Source of the DNA: a candidate division TM6 bacterium UASB124
Lineage (GTDB): Bacteria; Babelota; Babeliae; Babelales; RVW-14
Length of the DNA stretch: 61,103 bases
NCBI GenBank assembly: GCA_945897315.1
Contig: CAMDFF010000005.1
Coordinates: forward strand, 1 to 61,103
Reading direction: 5' to 3'
Shown here piece by piece: positions 17,131 to 26,028 of this stretch. Position numbers and translations under genes: made by a program. Numbering within the stretch: position 1 is the first letter of the stretch; each line of letters opens with the position of its first letter. The notes below the pieces were generated by a model. It had not been told where the DNA came from. It worked only from the letters and a program-made list of their open reading frames with translations, and searched no databases.

Positions 17131-17166
17131 TAGTTATTTTACTCAATGCATTGAGTAAAATAACTA
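17131..17166. repeat. Perfect 36-bp palindrome
   Basis: The half-site TAGTTATTTTACTCAATG (17131-17148) is followed immediately by its exact reverse complement (17149-17166) with no spacer. The core ACTCAATGCATTGAGT is repeated in part at 17172-17179 (ATTGAGTA). Nothing suggests a gene here. A dimeric regulator site, a cruciform or a small-element remnant are possible. Confidence 0.85.
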
Positions 17167-17232
17167 AGTCTATTGAGTAAATTCGCTCTACACCTGAGAA
17201 TTCACTGTTTTCATAACAAATTTTAGCCACTA

Positions 17233-17267
17233 AAAAGCCCCAAGATTTTTTAAGTCTTGGGGCTTTT
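17233..17267 (-). terminator. Terminator of the ribosomal superoperon
   Basis: AAAAGCCCCAAGA (17233-17245) pairs with TCTTGGGGCTTTT (17255-17267) around a nine-base loop. On the minus strand the stem ends in a T run about 70 bases past the rplQ stop. A/T runs on both sides make it potentially bidirectional. Confidence 0.85.
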
Positions 17268-17333
17268 ATATTTTTTACGCTATCAACATACTCTTTGCAG
17301 AGCTGTCGATTCACGCATCACTGATGAATGGGA

Positions 17334-17690
17334 CTAGACCCACTCAAGTCGTGCAATAGGCGCAGTATCGCTGGTACGGCGACCAAGAGGGATCATACGT
17401 GTGTAACCACCTGGGCGGCCAACATACTTAGGAGCGATCTCTTTGATCAATTTCACTACCGCTGCTGTATCGTAAGGCAACATAGCCTTGATACGACGAA
17501 TGGTATTGAAATCATAACCAACACGAGCAATAGTAACAATGCGCTCAGTCAAACGTTGTACTTCTTTCAAACGAGGTTTTGTTGTTTGCAAAACACCATT
17601 CTTAATGAAGTGAATAACCTGGTTGCGCAACGTCGCTTTACGATGCGCTGATTTCATATTTAGCTTTTTACGGCCATTTTGATGCATCAT
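17334..17690 (-). CDS. rplQ: Ribosomal protein L17
   Basis: This 118-aa L17 of the large subunit lies near the polypeptide exit tunnel. The N-terminal signature is family-typical: GRKKLNMKSAHRKATLRNQV, followed by ITT-like TKPRLKEVQRLTERIVT. The C-terminus ends GGYTRMIPLGRRTSDTAPIA, as in most L17. It follows rpoA by 15 bases, the universal bacterial order, and is the last gene of the superoperon. Two adjacent ATG codons (17690 and 17687) are possible starts; AAGGA lies nine bases before the first. Confidence 0.95.
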   Translation of the reverse strand: MMHQNGRKKLNMKSAHRKATLRNQVIHFIKNGVLQTTKPRLKEVQRLTERIVTIARVGYDFNTIRRIKAMLPYDTAAVVKLIKEIAPKYVGRPGGYTRMIPLGRRTSDTAPIARLEWV

Positions 17691-17705
17691 TATTAATAAT
17701 CCTTA

Positions 17706-18752
17706 TTAGGCAGCTTTCTTTTCTTGGTCCTTAATTGCTTTTTTGAGGTCAAGCTCTTTGATATTCATACCAAGGTGCAAACCGAAAGCAGACAGAATTT
17801 CTTTCACTTCACGGAGTGATTTGCGACCGAAATTCTTAATCTTAAGGATATCTTCTTCATTCATATTGACAAGGTCAATAACGCGTTTAATACCGGCACC
17901 AATTAAACAATTGTGTGCACGAACTGAAAACTCAAGCTCATCAATTGGCTTAAGGAACAGATCAACAGGCAATCCACGTGTTGGGTTATCCCCTTCCACT
18001 TTGAATTCTCGTTCACCTTTTTGTTCAGATGTTGACGAAATTTCATTGAATGGAAGCTCTTGAGCAAGTAAGAAATGCTCAAGCTGGGTACGCAACACTG
18101 AGGTAGCGTAATGAACCATGTCTTGCGGTGAAACAGCACCATTGGTAAACATGCTCATGATTAGCTTATCACAGTCAAAACGATCGCCAACACGCGCTTG
18201 TTCAACACGATACTCAATCCGTTTTACAGGCGAGAACATAGCATCAAGGTAGATGCGTCCATCAGCTTGCAAAGAATCACCTTGCGGCCATTGCGATTGC
18301 TGATAGCCACGTCCAGGCTCAACGAAGAACTCAATATCAAGTTCCCCATCAGCAGCCAATGTCGCTAGAAAATACTCTGTATTAACAACAGACAAATGCG
18401 GATCGCAGGTAATATCACCAACGCAAACAGGGCCTGGTGTGTTTTTCACAAGACGCATTTTACCAGCTTGGCCTGTGCTATTCTTAATCACAATGCCTTT
18501 GAAGTTCAAAAGAACATGCAAAGTATCTTCGACCACACCCTTAAGTGTTGAAAATTCGTTATTCACACCTTTAATGATCACCGAGGTTACAGCTGAGCCC
18601 TCAACTGCCGACAACATGACGCGTCGTAGCGCATTCCCCAAAGTAATACCAAAACCAGGTTCTAGTGGCTGAACGATCAATTCTCCGAAGGTGTCTGTAC
18701 TTACCTTTGTTTCCCATTGTACTTTGGGAAGGATCAAGGGCCTATAATTCAT
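17706..18752 (-). CDS. rpoA: RNA polymerase alpha subunit
   Basis: This 348-aa alpha subunit initiates RNA polymerase assembly as a dimer and contacts promoters and activators. The N-terminal domain has the typical EPLEPGFGITLGNALRRVML-like stretch (QPLEPGFGITLGNALRRVM) at about residues 29-47. An insert-domain region with DP and GDITCD motifs follows. The C-terminal domain with its helix-hairpin-helix elements (NCLIGAGIKRVIDLV...LLKIKNFGRKSL-like) spans about 270-340. Both domains are complete, and the tail is Lys-rich. It lies between rpsD and rplQ. Confidence 0.97.
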   Translation of the reverse strand: MNYRPLILPKVQWETKVSTDTFGELIVQPLEPGFGITLGNALRRVMLSAVEGSAVTSVIIKGVNNEFSTLKGVVEDTLHVLLNFKGIVIKNSTGQAGKMRLVKNTPGPVCVGDITCDPHLSVVNTEYFLATLAADGELDIEFFVEPGRGYQQSQWPQGDSLQADGRIYLDAMFSPVKRIEYRVEQARVGDRFDCDKLIMSMFTNGAVSPQDMVHYATSVLRTQLEHFLLAQELPFNEISSTSEQKGEREFKVEGDNPTRGLPVDLFLKPIDELEFSVRAHNCLIGAGIKRVIDLVNMNEEDILKIKNFGRKSLREVKEILSAFGLHLGMNIKELDLKKAIKDQEKKAA

Positions 18753-18783
18753 ATTCTGTATCCATCCTTAAAAATGATCACAA

Positions 18784-19410
18784 CTACTTGGAATACAATT
18801 CAACAATTAAGTGCTCTGCAATCGGAGCGGCAATATCTGCACGAATAGGCAAACGCAAAACAACGCCACGGCGATCTTTCTTTTGAAGATCAAGCCAATC
18901 AGGCACTTTGATGCTTGTATTCAAGCGTTTATCAACAACATTTTCAACGAATACGTTATTGCCCATGGTAACAGCTGAAAGGCCGATAACATGACCAGCT
19001 CGAACCAAGAAAGATGGTTTATCTACTTTTTGACCATTCACAGTAACATGACCATGAACAATCATTTGGCGAGCTTGAATACGAGAAACTGAAAGTTTCA
19101 AGCGAAACACTACGTTGTCTAAACGACACTCTAAAATGCTCAACAAGTTCTCACCAGTAATACCATGCTCTTTTGATGCGAGATTAAATGTGCGGCGGAA
19201 TTGACGTTCCAATACACCGTACATTAATTTTACTTTTTGTTTTTCTTGCAACTGCTTACCGTATTCAGTAAGTTTTTTGGTACCAATACGTTTACCATGT
19301 TGGCCTGGAGCAGTTGCGCGTTTTTCTAAAGTACATTTTGGTGAGCGGCATTTAGCACCCTTAAGAAATAATTTCTCACCAGCCGAGCGGCACTTTGTGC
19401 AAATTGACAT
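18784..19410 (-). CDS. rpsD: Ribosomal protein S4 (zinc-binding form)
   Basis: This 208-aa primary 16S rRNA-binding protein nucleates 30S assembly. Four N-terminal cysteines (C4, C7, C20, C25 in CTKC...KCRSPKC) form the zinc-binding C+ version. The S4 RNA-binding domain is visible at about residues 95-160 (RLDNVVFRLKLSVSRIQARQ...HGHVTVNG). The N-terminus is a few residues shorter than the usual MARYxGP type. It sits 31 bases before rpoA in transcription order. Confidence 0.96.
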   Translation of the reverse strand: MSICTKCRSAGEKLFLKGAKCRSPKCTLEKRATAPGQHGKRIGTKKLTEYGKQLQEKQKVKLMYGVLERQFRRTFNLASKEHGITGENLLSILECRLDNVVFRLKLSVSRIQARQMIVHGHVTVNGQKVDKPSFLVRAGHVIGLSAVTMGNNVFVENVVDKRLNTSIKVPDWLDLQKKDRRGVVLRLPIRADIAAPIAEHLIVELYSK

Positions 19411-19440
19411 AAAATCCTCTATCCACTAACAGAATCAGAA

Positions 19441-19824
19441 CTACACACGACGTTTTTTAGGAGCACGAACACCATTATGAGGAATTGGTGTAACGTCGCG
19501 AAGAACGCTGATACCAAGGCCTGATGATTGTAGAGCGCGAACCACAGAATCTCGGCCTGAACCAGGACCCTGCATGTTAACTTCAACAACACGAACACCA
19601 AGGCCAACCATGTCCTTAGCTAGCTTACCAGCAATTTGTGTTGCTGCATAAGGGGTACCTTTACGAGTACCTTTGTACCCCAACGCACCTGAGCTACAAC
19701 GCATAAGCACGTCACCATCGGTGGTTGTGATAGTTACTAACGTATTATTGAATGATGATTTTACGTGAGCAACAACTGTTTCAACGTTTCTATGTATTCT
19801 TTTTTTACTTTTCTTGTAGGCCAT
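19441..19824 (-). CDS. rpsK: Ribosomal protein S11
   Basis: This 127-aa S11 lines the mRNA path on the 30S platform. Family motifs seen are HVKSSFNNTLVTITTTDGDV, SSGALGYKGTRKGTPYAAT, GLGVRVVEVNMQGPGSGRDS and a C-terminus DVTPIPHNGVRAPKKRRV. The N-terminal extension is short (Lys-rich KKSKKRIHR). It stands between rpsM and rpsD as in most bacteria. Confidence 0.97.
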   Translation of the reverse strand: MAYKKSKKRIHRNVETVVAHVKSSFNNTLVTITTTDGDVLMRCSSGALGYKGTRKGTPYAATQIAGKLAKDMVGLGVRVVEVNMQGPGSGRDSVVRALQSSGLGISVLRDVTPIPHNGVRAPKKRRV

Positions 19825-19849
19825 TTCAACCCTCGTGCATTACTGCAAA

Positions 19850-20242
19850 TTATTTCTTAGATACTATCTTTTTGTTGGCAACAACGTTACCAGACTTACG
19901 TGGACCCTTACGTGTACGCGCATTTGTCTTTGTACGTTGACCACGCACTGGCAAAGACTTTTTATGTCTTGCGCCACGATAGCAACCAATTTCTTGCAAG
20001 CGCTTGATATTGAGGGTAACTTCTTTACGCAGCTCACCTTCAACTTTAATTGAAGTGCTGATATATTTTTGTATCGCAGAAACTTGGTCACTGGATAAAT
20101 CCTTAACCCGTGTATCTGCATGAATACCTGTCTTTACCAAAACTTCGCGTGAGCGAGTAAGCCCAACACCAAATATGTATGTAAGCCCATACTCTATGCG
20201 CTTTTCATTTGGTAAAACTACACCTTCTATACGTGCCATCAA
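19850..20242 (-). CDS. rpsM: Ribosomal protein S13
   Basis: This 130-aa S13 is in the 30S head and contacts the P-site tRNA and the 50S bridge. Typical motifs are [24 protein letters not shown]-like at the start, a helix-hairpin-helix near residues 15-60 and the [20 protein letters not shown] signature. The basic tail is [18 protein letters not shown]. The ORF begins with one extra Met before MARIEG, so the true start may be the second ATG. Confidence 0.96.
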   Translation of the reverse strand: MMARIEGVVLPNEKRIEYGLTYIFGVGLTRSREVLVKTGIHADTRVKDLSSDQVSAIQKYISTSIKVEGELRKEVTLNIKRLQEIGCYRGARHKKSLPVRGQRTKTNARTRKGPRKSGNVVANKKIVSKK

Positions 20243-20294
20243 TGACCTCTCGGAATATATGCAATATGGCGTATGTAAAATTTAACTACGCAGC

Positions 20295-20411
20295 TTAACC
20301 TTGACGTTGCTTATGTTTTGGACTCTTATCACAAATAACACGCACAACCCCTGCTCGACGAATCACTTTACAGCCATCACAAATAGGCTTAACCGACGTT
20401 CTAACTTTCAT
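20295..20411 (-). CDS. rpmJ: Ribosomal protein L36 (zinc-binding form)
   Basis: This 38-aa gene is read directly from the minus strand: [20 protein letters not shown] at the start and [12 protein letters not shown] at the end. Three cysteines and one histidine (C11, C14, C27, H32) form the zinc site of the C+ form. L36 stabilises 23S rRNA folding in the large subunit. The expected infA-rpmJ-rpsM order is kept, with 29 bases to infA. Confidence 0.95.
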   Translation of the reverse strand: MKVRTSVKPICDGCKVIRRAGVVRVICDKSPKHKQRQG

Positions 20412-20440
20412 AATCGCTCACTAAAACGTAATAAACAAAC

Positions 20441-20668
20441 TTAGTTTTTATAACGTGATGTAATCCTACCCTTGGTCAAATCATACGGAGAGAGCTCCAC
20501 AGCAACACGATCACCAGGCAACAACTTAATATAATGCATACGCATTTTGCCTGAAACGTGAGCCAATATTGTATGATTGCCATCCATTAATCGCACCTGA
20601 AACATAGCGTTTGGCAACGCTTTTTCAACAACGCCATCAACGGCAATTACATCTTCTTTTTTCTTCAT
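20441..20668 (-). CDS. infA: Translation initiation factor IF-1
   Basis: This 75-aa OB-fold protein occupies the ribosomal A site during initiation. It shows the family pattern [60 protein letters not shown] and [12 protein letters not shown]. An open frame extends four codons upstream to a GTG at 20680. The ATG at 20668 fits the family N-terminus better and is used here. It follows map and precedes rpmJ. Confidence 0.95.
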   Translation of the reverse strand: MKKKEDVIAVDGVVEKALPNAMFQVRLMDGNHTILAHVSGKMRMHYIKLLPGDRVAVELSPYDLTKGRITSRYKN

Positions 20669-20690
20669 AACAACTTTCACTATGCAACTT

Positions 20691-21443
20691 TCAGACTAGT
20701 CGAGTCAAAACTTCTACACCCGTCTTTGTCACAACAACAGTATCTTCAACATGAGCAGCGAGCCCACCATCAATGGTTTTGGCTGTCCAACCGTCAGGTA
20801 AAATGCGAACCTCAAAACTTTTTTCAGTGATCATAGGTTCGATAGCAAATGCCATACCTTCTCTTACCACAGGCCCTTTGCCAGGTTTACCATAGTTCGG
20901 AATGCTTGGTTCTTCATGAAAATGCTGCCCTATACCATGACCAGCAAAATCACGCACTACACCAAACCCCTCTTTTTCAACAATGTTTTGTACCAAAGAA
21001 GATATGTCAGAGAGCTTAATGCCTGGCTTGATGACAGCGATTGCACTATCAAGTGCAATTTGAGCCACCTCAGCTATACGGCGAACGGTAGCGGAGACTT
21101 CCCCCACAAAATAATATCTTGTCAGATCCGCACAATATGATTTATACGCTCCAACAACATCTATTTTAACAAAATCTCCAGATTTTAAAATAATTTCTTT
21201 TGAGGGGACACCATGAACAATACCATCATTCAAAGAAATACATGTTGCAAATTTATACGTACCATACCCCTTGCAAGGCGCTTGCAGCCCCTGGGCCGTC
21301 ATGCGCGCCTCAATCATTGCATCAAGGTCGAACGTGCTCACACCTACAACAACATACTGACGCATGTCCTCTAAAATAGTAACCAGAATATGTCCAGCAT
21401 GCCGCATTTTATCAATAGCAATATTATTTTTAATGATAATCAC
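20691..21443 (-). CDS. map: Methionine aminopeptidase, type I
   Basis: This 250-aa dinuclear metallopeptidase removes the initiator Met from new proteins. Metal ligands can be placed: two Asp in [21 protein letters not shown], the His in [19 protein letters not shown], Glu in AFAIEPM and Glu in [10 protein letters not shown]. The N-terminal extension of zinc-finger types is absent. It lies in the spc part of the superoperon, 13 bases after adk, where map is found in many phyla. Confidence 0.95.
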   Translation of the reverse strand: MIIIKNNIAIDKMRHAGHILVTILEDMRQYVVVGVSTFDLDAMIEARMTAQGLQAPCKGYGTYKFATCISLNDGIVHGVPSKEIILKSGDFVKIDVVGAYKSYCADLTRYYFVGEVSATVRRIAEVAQIALDSAIAVIKPGIKLSDISSLVQNIVEKEGFGVVRDFAGHGIGQHFHEEPSIPNYGKPGKGPVVREGMAFAIEPMITEKSFEVRILPDGWTAKTIDGGLAAHVEDTVVVTKTGVEVLTRLV

Positions 21444-21456
21444 TGTAATATTGCTC

Positions 21457-22128
21457 CTACAAACCTATAGCTGTTAAAAAATGATTATATACAGCTTCAG
21501 GAGCAAGTCCTGCAATGTCCATGACTTCTACCAATTGTTGCACGGTGCGATAGTACTCAAGCAATACTTCCGCATACTGAGGAAATTGCACAAGTCGTTC
21601 ACGTATAACATGCTCTTTATCATCATCGCGTTTAGTTAATTCACTGTTGCAAAATTTACAAACAGTAAGATTGTCGCTAGCCGTAAACGAAGATTGACAA
21701 GCTTTATTTGAACATACAATGCGCTGAGAAAGTCGCTGAACGATCTCCTCATCAGGAACAAGAAATGACACAACAGAAAAATGCAGCCCAGAGGTCTGTT
21801 TTATAAACGCTAAAAACAACTCTGCTTGCCCTTTGGTGCGTGGGAACCCATCAAGTATAATAGGATTGTCTGTTTCTGCTTGATGAGTAATCCAATCAAT
21901 TACCATATCTGTAACAAGGGCATCAGGAATAAGATGCCCTTGTTTAACATATTCATCAAGCATCTTGCCAAACGCTGTTCCCTGCGCAACGTGCTGCCTA
22001 CACAAGTTTCCTGTAGAAAGCATTTGAAAATTGTTACGAGTAACTAATTTTTGCGCAAGTGTACCCTTCCCGGAACCAGGTGGTCCAAAAAAAGAATAAA
22101 TTGTGCGTGTAACCGGTTGTTGCATCAT
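21457..22128 (-). CDS. adk: Adenylate kinase (zinc-LID form)
   Basis: This 223-aa enzyme interconverts ATP + AMP and 2 ADP. P-loop GPPGSGKGT is at residues 15-23, and the AMP-binding DGFPRT motif is near 93-98. The LID contains four cysteines (C139, C144, C157, C160), a zinc-binding LID like that of Gram-positive and many deep-branching bacteria; E. coli has a zinc-free LID. It starts only four bases after secY, so translation is probably coupled. Confidence 0.95.
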   Translation of the reverse strand: MMQQPVTRTIYSFFGPPGSGKGTLAQKLVTRNNFQMLSTGNLCRQHVAQGTAFGKMLDEYVKQGHLIPDALVTDMVIDWITHQAETDNPIILDGFPRTKGQAELFLAFIKQTSGLHFSVVSFLVPDEEIVQRLSQRIVCSNKACQSSFTASDNLTVCKFCNSELTKRDDDKEHVIRERLVQFPQYAEVLLEYYRTVQQLVEVMDIAGLAPEAVYNHFLTAIGL

Positions 22129-22132
22129 AGTA

Positions 22133-23449
22133 TTAACGTGCGTAACGGCCTTTCATCCTACCAGAAGATAAAAATCCTTCATACCGGCGCTCAATAAGAT
22201 GTGACTCTATCTGTGATGAAGTATCAAGAGCAACACCAACAGCAATCAATATGCTTGTACCACCAAACATCACTGGAAATGAAAAAACATTTTTCAGGAT
22301 GACTGGTAAAATAGCCAAGGTTGCTAGATAAATCGCACCAGGAAAGCCTACACGAGTAAGTAGATAATTAAAATATTCAGCTGTTTTTTTGCCTGGTCGA
22401 ATACCAGGAATAAAACCACCAGATTTTCTAATATTATCTGCCAACTCAGCCGGATTAAAAATAATAGCAGTATAAAAGAATGCAAAGAAAATAATCAACC
22501 CTGCGAGGAATACATTATACAAAAAAGGCTCATTATAAAGCCAGTTGTTTAATGAAGCACTCAGGGTCGGCCAACGAGCAGCAAGCAAACCAAATATCGT
22601 TGCAGGCATTGAAAGAACAGCCGAAGCAAAAATAACCGGCACAACGTTAGCAGGATTAAGCTTCAGCGGAATATAGGAGCTTTGCCCACCATATACACGC
22701 TGTCCAACAACACGTTTTGCATACTGTACAGGCACTTTGCGTTCACCACGCTCAAGAAAGACAATACACATAATAAAAGCTAAACAAACCAATGCTAGTA
22801 AAACTACCAACAACGGATCTGATTGCCCTAAACGCACATTCTCTATCAACTTGAAAATAGAGCTCGGAAGAGCTACTACAATACCCGCAAATACTATCAT
22901 TGAGCTACCGTTGCCAAGACCATGCGCATTTACCTGCTCACCAAGCCACATCACAAAAAGCGAACCGATGGTTAGAATAAACACAGCAGAAAGTCTAAAA
23001 CCCCAGCCAGGACTAACGACAACCCCTGGTGTATGCTCTATCATCATAGCAACACCAAAAGCTTGTAAAAAGCTTACGATGATCGTGAGATAGCGCGTAT
23101 ACTTATTAATGATACGACGCCCATACTCTCCTTCTTTAGATAATGATTCCAAACTTGGAATCATTAACGTCAAAAGCTGCATCATAATAGATGAAGTAAT
23201 GTAAGGCCCCATTCCAAGAGCAAAAATAGCAAAGTTTCTAATCGCACCACCGGAAAAAAGATCTAGGTAGGAGAGAAATCCCCCACCCGAACCTGATGCG
23301 AAAAGATTATTGAGTGCTGCGACATCAATCCCTGGAATTGGAATATGCGCGCCAAAGCGAAACACTGCCAAAACCATGAATGTGAACGCTAGTTTTTTTC
23401 TTAGTTCTACAACCAAGAAAATATTTTTCAAATTATGAAATAATACCAC
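22133..23449 (-). CDS. secY: Protein translocase subunit SecY
   Basis: This 438-aa channel protein of the Sec translocon has ten predicted membrane helices. Signatures seen are FRFGAHIPIPGID near the N-terminus with a following plug region, GMGPYITSSIMMQLL, and the cytoplasmic loop VFLERGERKVPVQYAKRVVG. A C-terminal loop IRKSGGFIPGIRPGKKTAEY is also present. It passes exported proteins, including those encoded at both ends of this window. It lies between rplO and adk as usual. Confidence 0.97.
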   Translation of the reverse strand: MVLFHNLKNIFLVVELRKKLAFTFMVLAVFRFGAHIPIPGIDVAALNNLFASGSGGGFLSYLDLFSGGAIRNFAIFALGMGPYITSSIMMQLLTLMIPSLESLSKEGEYGRRIINKYTRYLTIIVSFLQAFGVAMMIEHTPGVVVSPGWGFRLSAVFILTIGSLFVMWLGEQVNAHGLGNGSSMIVFAGIVVALPSSIFKLIENVRLGQSDPLLVVLLALVCLAFIMCIVFLERGERKVPVQYAKRVVGQRVYGGQSSYIPLKLNPANVVPVIFASAVLSMPATIFGLLAARWPTLSASLNNWLYNEPFLYNVFLAGLIIFFAFFYTAIIFNPAELADNIRKSGGFIPGIRPGKKTAEYFNYLLTRVGFPGAIYLATLAILPVILKNVFSFPVMFGGTSILIAVGVALDTSSQIESHLIERRYEGFLSSGRMKGRYAR

Positions 23450-23460
23450 CGCCTAATCTC

Positions 23461-23898
23461 CTAACTCAACTGAAACGAACCTCCAGCATTTTGAATAGCC
23501 TGCACAGCAGTGCCACTCATAGCATGAACATGAACAGTAAGCTTTTTGGTCAGCGTACCGTTACCGAGTATCTTGATTAAAGTAACACTCTTACCTTTAA
23601 CCAACCCTTTTTCGCGTAATGTTGCCTCATTAACAACATCACCTGTTTCATAATGTATCTCTAAATCGCACAGATTAATAAGTGCAAATTCTTTTTTAAA
23701 TACATTGGTAAAACCGCGACGAGGGATACGGCGAACCAATGGCATTTGTCCACCTTCAAAAGAAGCTGACAACTCACTGGTAGAACCCGTACGTGACTTT
23801 TGGCCCCCTTTGCCGCGACCACAGTGACGACCACGTTTACCACCGCGACCAACACGTTTTCTTGGCTCTGTAGTTTTTACAAGTTTATGCAGCAACAT
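23461..23898 (-). CDS. rplO: Ribosomal protein L15
   Basis: This 145-aa L15 is a late-assembling protein of the large subunit. The Gly/Arg-rich N-terminal arm (KRVGRGGKRGRHCGRGKGGQ) and the FEGGQMPLVRRIPRRGF motif are typical, and the globular C-terminus ends with an A.AIQNAGGSF-type pattern. Its start overlaps the end of rpsE by 14 bases, which leaves no room for rpmD, normally found between them. Confidence 0.96.
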   Translation of the reverse strand: MLLHKLVKTTEPRKRVGRGGKRGRHCGRGKGGQKSRTGSTSELSASFEGGQMPLVRRIPRRGFTNVFKKEFALINLCDLEIHYETGDVVNEATLREKGLVKGKSVTLIKILGNGTLTKKLTVHVHAMSGTAVQAIQNAGGSFQLS

Positions 23899-24454
23899 TT
23901 TCTGCTCCTACGATTTCTTTAACTGTCTTCCCTCTCAGCTGAGCAATATGCTTTGCTGAGCGCAACTTCATCAAGGCGTCCAATGTCGCCTTTACCGCGT
24001 TGTGTGGGTTTGATGAACCTGAAACTTTAGAAAGAACATCACGAACACCAAGTGCTTCCATGACCGAACGAACAGCACCACCAGCGATAACGCCAGTACC
24101 TTTTGCTGCAGAGCGAATGAGAACCTTGCTTGCTGAATGCTTACCTTCTACAGTAAACGGAATTGTTGTTTTGTATAGAGGGATTTCAATCATATGCTTA
24201 CGTGCTTTGCGCAATCCTTTTGCGATTGCAGCAGCAACGTCTCGGCTTTTGCCAAGCGCTACGCCTACTTTACCTTTTTTATCCCCAACAACAACAAGTG
24301 CTGAGAATGAAAAACGTCTACCACCCTTTATAACCTTTGCAACACGACGCACACTTAAAACAGATTCCGCAAAATCTTCTACAGGCTGCTGTCCCTTACC
24401 TGCTGGACCGCCAAGCGGTCTTCTATTTCTATCTTCTGCCATTTTTATACTCAA
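23885..24454 (-). CDS. rpsE: Ribosomal protein S5
   Basis: This 189-aa 30S protein takes part in translational fidelity and mRNA unwinding. The dsRBD-like N-terminal domain reads ESVLSVRRVAKVIKGGRRFS with KVGVALGKSRDVAAAI. The C-terminal domain contains GTGVIAGGAVRSVMEALGVRDVL and GSSNPHNAVKATLDAL, all classic S5 signatures. The N-terminus is a short basic tail. It overlaps rplO. Confidence 0.97.
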   Translation of the reverse strand: MSIKMAEDRNRRPLGGPAGKGQQPVEDFAESVLSVRRVAKVIKGGRRFSFSALVVVGDKKGKVGVALGKSRDVAAAIAKGLRKARKHMIEIPLYKTTIPFTVEGKHSASKVLIRSAAKGTGVIAGGAVRSVMEALGVRDVLSKVSGSSNPHNAVKATLDALMKLRSAKHIAQLRGKTVKEIVGAENVAA

Positions 24455-24483
24455 TCATTAGAGAAACAATAATCATTCAAAAA

Positions 24484-24840
24484 CTAGAACGAAAGGCCCG
24501 CTTCACGCAATCCATCAGCCACTGCTTGTACACGACCATGATACAATGCGCCACCTCTATCAAAAAACACATTGCTTAGGTTTTTGCTTACCGCTATCTT
24601 ACCAAGCGCAAGACCAACCTGCTTTGCTATTTCTGTTTTAGTGCCTTTTGTATCCACAAGTACTTTTGATGAACAGCTAGCAAGCGTATTGCCTTTGCTA
24701 TCGTCAATTATTTGAGCATAAATATGGTTCAAACTTCTGTATACACTAATACGAAGTTTCTCACCTCTGCTTTGCTGCGCCGAACGCACACGAAGCGTTT
24801 TTCTTCTTTTTCGAGCTTTTAATCTCTTTAGCAAACTCAC
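24484..24840 (-). CDS. rplR: Ribosomal protein L18
   Basis: This 118-aa 5S rRNA-binding protein is recognised by LRISVYRSLNHIYAQIIDDS, TLASCSSK near the middle, and the C-terminal VFFDRGGALYHGRVQAVADG LREAGL pattern. The basic N-terminus (KRLKARKRRKTLRVRSA) is typical. It lies 29 bases before rpsE in transcription order. Confidence 0.96.
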   Translation of the reverse strand: MSLLKRLKARKRRKTLRVRSAQQSRGEKLRISVYRSLNHIYAQIIDDSKGNTLASCSSKVLVDTKGTKTEIAKQVGLALGKIAVSKNLSNVFFDRGGALYHGRVQAVADGLREAGLSF

Positions 24841-24872
24841 AATTTACCCTTTGTCCAGATCGTAGGTATCAA

Positions 24873-25412
24873 TTAACTAGATTTTGTTTTACCAGCTTTG
24901 CGGAAAATCTTTTCGCCTTCTTTCATAATACCAGTACCCTTATAAGGCTCTGGTGGTCTAAAAGAGCGAACCGCATCGCATACGTTGCCTAATGAAAATT
25001 TATCTGCTGATCGAAACATCAGGTTTTGCCCTGTTTTATCGATTTCAACAGTCACGTCATCAGGCATTTCATAATCAATTTTATGTGTATAACCAAGGGT
25101 TAGTACAAGCTTTTTACCAGTGAGAACAGCCTTAAAGCCAAGCCCAACAATAATAAGTCTTTGCTCAAATCCTGTTTCAACACCTTTTATTTTGTTTGCA
25201 AGCAATGCACGATGCAAACCCCAAAGCATTTTTGATCTACGTGTCACGTGTTCAACCGTAACAAGCAACTCATTTCCTTCTAACCGAGCAAGTACGCCAA
25301 CTGGCAACTCATGATTAAATGCTGCCTTTGCTCCTGCAATGGTCATCATTGAACCATCGATGGTTATTTTTGCAGATGCTACAGGAATAGGTCTTCTGCC
25401 AATTTTTGACAT
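24873..25412 (-). CDS. rplF: Ribosomal protein L6
   Basis: This 179-aa L6 sits near the factor-binding centre of the 50S subunit. The start MSKIGRRPIPV, the duplicated domain pattern and the C-terminal signature PEPYKGTGIMKEGEKIFRKAGK are typical. In many bacteria the last motif reads KGKGI; Thr replaces Lys here. It lies between rpsH and rplR. Confidence 0.96.
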   Translation of the reverse strand: MSKIGRRPIPVASAKITIDGSMMTIAGAKAAFNHELPVGVLARLEGNELLVTVEHVTRRSKMLWGLHRALLANKIKGVETGFEQRLIIVGLGFKAVLTGKKLVLTLGYTHKIDYEMPDDVTVEIDKTGQNLMFRSADKFSLGNVCDAVRSFRPPEPYKGTGIMKEGEKIFRKAGKTKSS

Positions 25413-25424
25413 GTTGTTTCCTTC

Positions 25425-25817
25425 TTACCAAACGTGACAGATAACTTCACCAGCAACACGATTTTTAAGCGCATGTTTGTCGGTCATTACACCGCGACTC
25501 GTTGAAATAATCGCAATACCAAGGCCACCAATAACTGGTTTAATTTGATTAACACGCTCATAACAACGACGGCCAGGACGACTAATACGTTTAATTTCGT
25601 GAATAACAGCTTCACCATCAACGTATTTCAGTGTTACTGACAATGAAGCTTTCACTCCATCACGAGTAATAGCATAATCCTTAATGTAGCCTTCAGCTTT
25701 GAGTACATCAGCAATTTGCTGTTTTAATTTTGAACTCTCTACAACGACAGACCGTTTGCCTACCATCAGGCCGTTTCTGATCACTGTTAAAAAGTTACTT
25801 ACCGTATCTACTGACAT
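25425..25817 (-). CDS. rpsH: Ribosomal protein S8
   Basis: This 130-aa S8 binds the central domain of 16S rRNA and acts as the spc translational repressor in E. coli. Motifs seen are FLTVIRNGLMVGKRSVVV, LKAEGYIKDYA and the C-terminal ISTSRGVMTDKHALKNRVAG EVICHVW. It starts 16 bases after rpsN ends. Confidence 0.97.
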   Translation of the reverse strand: MSVDTVSNFLTVIRNGLMVGKRSVVVESSKLKQQIADVLKAEGYIKDYAITRDGVKASLSVTLKYVDGEAVIHEIKRISRPGRRCYERVNQIKPVIGGLGIAIISTSRGVMTDKHALKNRVAGEVICHVW

Positions 25818-25833
25818 AAAAAATCCCCGCGAA

Positions 25834-26019
25834 TTACCAGCTAGCTTTTCTTACGCCAGGAAGTAAACCTTCAAGCGCAAATTTTCTCACACACAATCTA
25901 CACATCGCAAAAAACCTCATAAACGCACGAGGTCTACCACAAAGCTTGCAACGGTTTCTAATGCGCGTTGAAAATTTTGGTTTGCGATTTGCTTTTTCAA
26001 TCATTGCTTTACGTGCCAT
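25834..26019 (-). CDS. rpsN: Ribosomal protein S14, zinc-binding short form
   Basis: This 61-aa short S14 (type Z) has four cysteines in [20 protein letters not shown], which bind zinc. Start [19 protein letters not shown] and end LPGVRKASW match the family. The zinc-free long form of about 100 residues is not used here. It lies between rplE and rpsH, the standard order. Confidence 0.97.
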   Translation of the reverse strand: MARKAMIEKANRKPKFSTRIRNRCKLCGRPRAFMRFFAMCRLCVRKFALEGLLPGVRKASW

Positions 26020-26028
26020 AAATAACCC

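Noticed and set aside
16830-17314. Two open frames on opposite strands sharing the peptide VILLNALSKITK
   Set aside because: Both only read through the 36-bp palindrome, which encodes the same peptide in both directions; neither has gene features.
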